Source: Acidimicrobiaceae bacterium (GTDB taxonomy: Bacteria; Actinomycetota; Acidimicrobiia; Acidimicrobiales; RAAP-2). From it: a DNA stretch of 64,000 nucleotides. The notes beneath the pieces were generated by a model, which did not search any database, was not told the DNA's origin, and worked only from the letters and a program-made list of their open reading frames with translations. The DNA lies in assembly GCA_003158855.1 (NCBI GenBank), contig PMLJ01000030.1:1-64000 (forward strand), in the 5' to 3' direction. The position numbers and the translations under genes are program-made. Below, piece by piece: positions 62,673-64,000 of the stretch; position 1 is the stretch's first letter, and every line of letters begins with the position of its first letter.

Positions 62673-63425
62673 CTACGGCCGGTTCTCCTGGAGGCGAAGT
62701 GCACCGACGACGAGGGCGATGGCTGCGCTGAGCAGCATCGCGACGTTGCCTCGCCCCCAATTGAGACCACCGCGCAAGTGCGAGACGCCCGCCCAGTCGG
62801 CGAACGATGCGCCGAGCGGGCGAGTCAGGATGTACGCCGTCCAGAATGTGCCGATGGCGTTGGCCCTCAGGCACCGGTACGCCGCCGCGGGCAGGAGAAT
62901 GAGGAGGACGAAGAGCAAGCCGGAGCTGAAATAGCCGAGGTGCAGGGTGACCGCGGTCATGTCGCCCGTCGCCGTGCCCAGGGCGAAGGTCGCCGTGACC
63001 GCGGCCCAGTAGAAGAGCTCACGCCGCGTTGACGTGATGCTGTGGATGGAGAGCGTGCGCTCGAATCGGTGCCAGAAGACAAAGACCATCGCGAGGGCTA
63101 TCGCGAACCCCACGGCCGAGATGATGTAGGGGACGCCGAAGCCCACGTGCACGACATCGGCGCACATCGTGCCAAAGACGCTCACCATCACCACGGCCGA
63201 CCAGTAGCTCAGCACGAGGAAGCGGGGGCTTCGTAGCTGCCAGTACAGGACTGCCGCAAAGACCACGCCACTGCCCAGGACCGCCGCGGCCGGGGGGAAC
63301 CTATGGACAAAGAAGTCCGACGTCGCCTCTCCCATCGCGGTCGTGAGAATCTTCAGGAACCAGAAGGTCGCGTCGATGTCGGGGACCTTGCTGGAGCGGA
63401 ATCTGCGCTGCAGAGAGAGGGGCAT
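62673..63425 (-). CDS. Membrane protein with four internal repeats (COG4705-like)
   Basis: A 250-residue membrane protein with about seven hydrophobic segments. The pattern [FY]W-x(9)-G-x(4)-D occurs four times with identical spacing: FW at 21 to Asp37, YW at 74 to Asp90, YW at 139 to Asp155 and FW at 194 to Asp210. The conserved Asp residues lie within hydrophobic stretches, so they could bind an ion or proton. It resembles COG4705 uncharacterised membrane proteins. ATG at 63425; it is on the same strand as the thioesterase gene upstream. Confidence 0.8.
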   Translation of the reverse strand: MPLSLQRRFRSSKVPDIDATFWFLKILTTAMGEATSDFFVHRFPPAAAVLGSGVVFAAVLYWQLRSPRFLVLSYWSAVVMVSVFGTMCADVVHVGFGVPYIISAVGFAIALAMVFVFWHRFERTLSIHSITSTRRELFYWAAVTATFALGTATGDMTAVTLHLGYFSSGLLFVLLILLPAAAYRCLRANAIGTFWTAYILTRPLGASFADWAGVSHLRGGLNWGRGNVAMLLSAAIALVVGALRLQENRP

Positions 63426-63440
63426 ATCGCAGGCGCCGGC

Positions 63441-63989
63441 TTACTGGTTGGGGGGTGAGAGGACTTCGAGGAACCTCTTCGGATCGACAGAGATGAAGAG
63501 CGCCGTCGCTTTCGCAATAAGCCCCCCATCCGCTTCGACGTTCGCTTCGATGGAGATCTTTCGTCCGTTTTGCTCCCGGAGCCACGCTCGCGCGGTGAGC
63601 GGCACGTTGATCGGGGCGGGCGCGACGAACGCAATGTCCAGTTGGGCGGTGAAGGCGAGTTGGCTGTTTATCGCGAGAACGAGTCCCATGGTCTCGTCGA
63701 TGATCGCGGCGATGATCCCGCCGTGCGCACGTCCCGGGGCTCCTTCGAAGGCCTTGCCCAGGGTGACTTCCTGCACGGCCACGTCGCCCTCGCGCCAGAG
63801 ATAGCCGCCCAGACCCATCGGGTTCGCGGCGCCCGTCACGATCGAGTCCGAGAACAGCTGATGCCTCTCGTCCTTGCCGACCTCGGGAATGGCCATCTTG
63901 AAGCTGGCGAGGGAGCCGGACGGGGCGGTGCGTACGCGAGGTGTCCCCGAACGCACCATGAGGAGTAGTTCGCCCAGCCGGCTGCTCAT
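63441..63989 (-). CDS. PaaI-like thioesterase
   Basis: A 182-residue hotdog-fold thioesterase with a long N-terminal extension (about 60 residues). The core has GKAFEGAPGRAHGGIIAAIIDETMG with the catalytic acidic residue in the DET segment, and LDIAFVAPAPINVPLTARAWL. It starts at ATG 63989, close to the window end, so an operon partner upstream cannot be judged. Only 15 bp separate its stop from the membrane gene start. Confidence 0.85.
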   Translation of the reverse strand: MSSRLGELLLMVRSGTPRVRTAPSGSLASFKMAIPEVGKDERHQLFSDSIVTGAANPMGLGGYLWREGDVAVQEVTLGKAFEGAPGRAHGGIIAAIIDETMGLVLAINSQLAFTAQLDIAFVAPAPINVPLTARAWLREQNGRKISIEANVEADGGLIAKATALFISVDPKRFLEVLSPPNQ

Positions 63990-64000
63990 CTCTTCAAGTC

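Overview
The window looks like a replication-origin region of a high-GC actinobacterium. The left end has the order dnaA (partial) - oriC - dnaN - recF - DUF721 - gyrB - gyrA. The right end has the actinobacterial cell-division/signalling cluster fhaA - fhaB - pstP - pbpA - pknB - crgA, which in this phylum usually lies near oriC. By eye the base composition is about 60% GC. A deep-branching actinobacterium such as an Acidimicrobiia member is plausible, but that is inference.

Layout. 1-8163: origin and replication genes. 8160-23000: housekeeping and general metabolism (DsbA-like oxidoreductase, CoA-transferase, ABC-F protein, epimerase-like protein, acetyltransferase, RsgA, ArsB-like permease, an ECF sigma factor with a membrane partner, SDR, secreted protein, ALDH, binding protein). 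23081-32180: MFS permease, small membrane proteins, an amidohydrolase remnant, TetR, L,D-transpeptidase, an ABC exporter and a trio of small stress-type proteins, with gene-poor stretches at 24.3-25.1 kb and 30.0-31.3 kb. 32534-34958: a compact arsenic/metal resistance locus (arsR, cadI-like, acr3, arsC) with two identical-half-site operators between the divergent genes. 35052-53745: a genomic island, flanked by a duplication of the 3' end of a tRNA-Leu(CAG) gene and carrying a frameshifted tyrosine recombinase beside the intact tRNA. 53897-59945: the fha/pstP/pbpA/pknB/crgA cluster. 59990-63989: thiolase, two hotdog thioesterases, a pirin and a four-repeat membrane protein.

The most interesting content is in the island. 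At 38249-47615 a tightly packed operon combines (i) a split PEP-synthase-like phosphotransferase whose two subunits match the 70 kDa + 40 kDa architecture of phenylphosphate synthase, (ii) a three-subunit biotin-dependent carboxylase (carrier, biotin carboxylase, and a carboxyltransferase of the pyruvate carboxylase/oxaloacetate decarboxylase fold with altered motifs), (iii) a HAD phosphatase and (iv) an acetoacetyl-CoA synthetase-type ligase. Two IclR regulators are transcribed divergently, and a 33-bp perfect palindrome sits exactly on the predicted promoter. I infer a phosphorylation-primed, biotin-dependent carboxylation of a ketone such as acetone or another methyl ketone to a beta-keto acid, which is then made into a CoA thioester. 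The usual acetone/acetophenone carboxylase genes are absent. The operon is bounded by broken genes: an N-terminally truncated ATPase on the left, and on the right a binding protein cut by an ISL3-type fragment, an IS3 transposase remnant and decayed acyl-CoA dehydrogenase and aldehyde dehydrogenase genes.

Elsewhere, oriC shows an inverted pair of DnaA boxes and a run of DnaA-trio-like CTA repeats. The division cluster lacks rodA and a second kinase. The PBP has Asp in place of Asn in its SxN motif. The ArsC-like protein has Phe in place of Ser after the catalytic-loop Arg.
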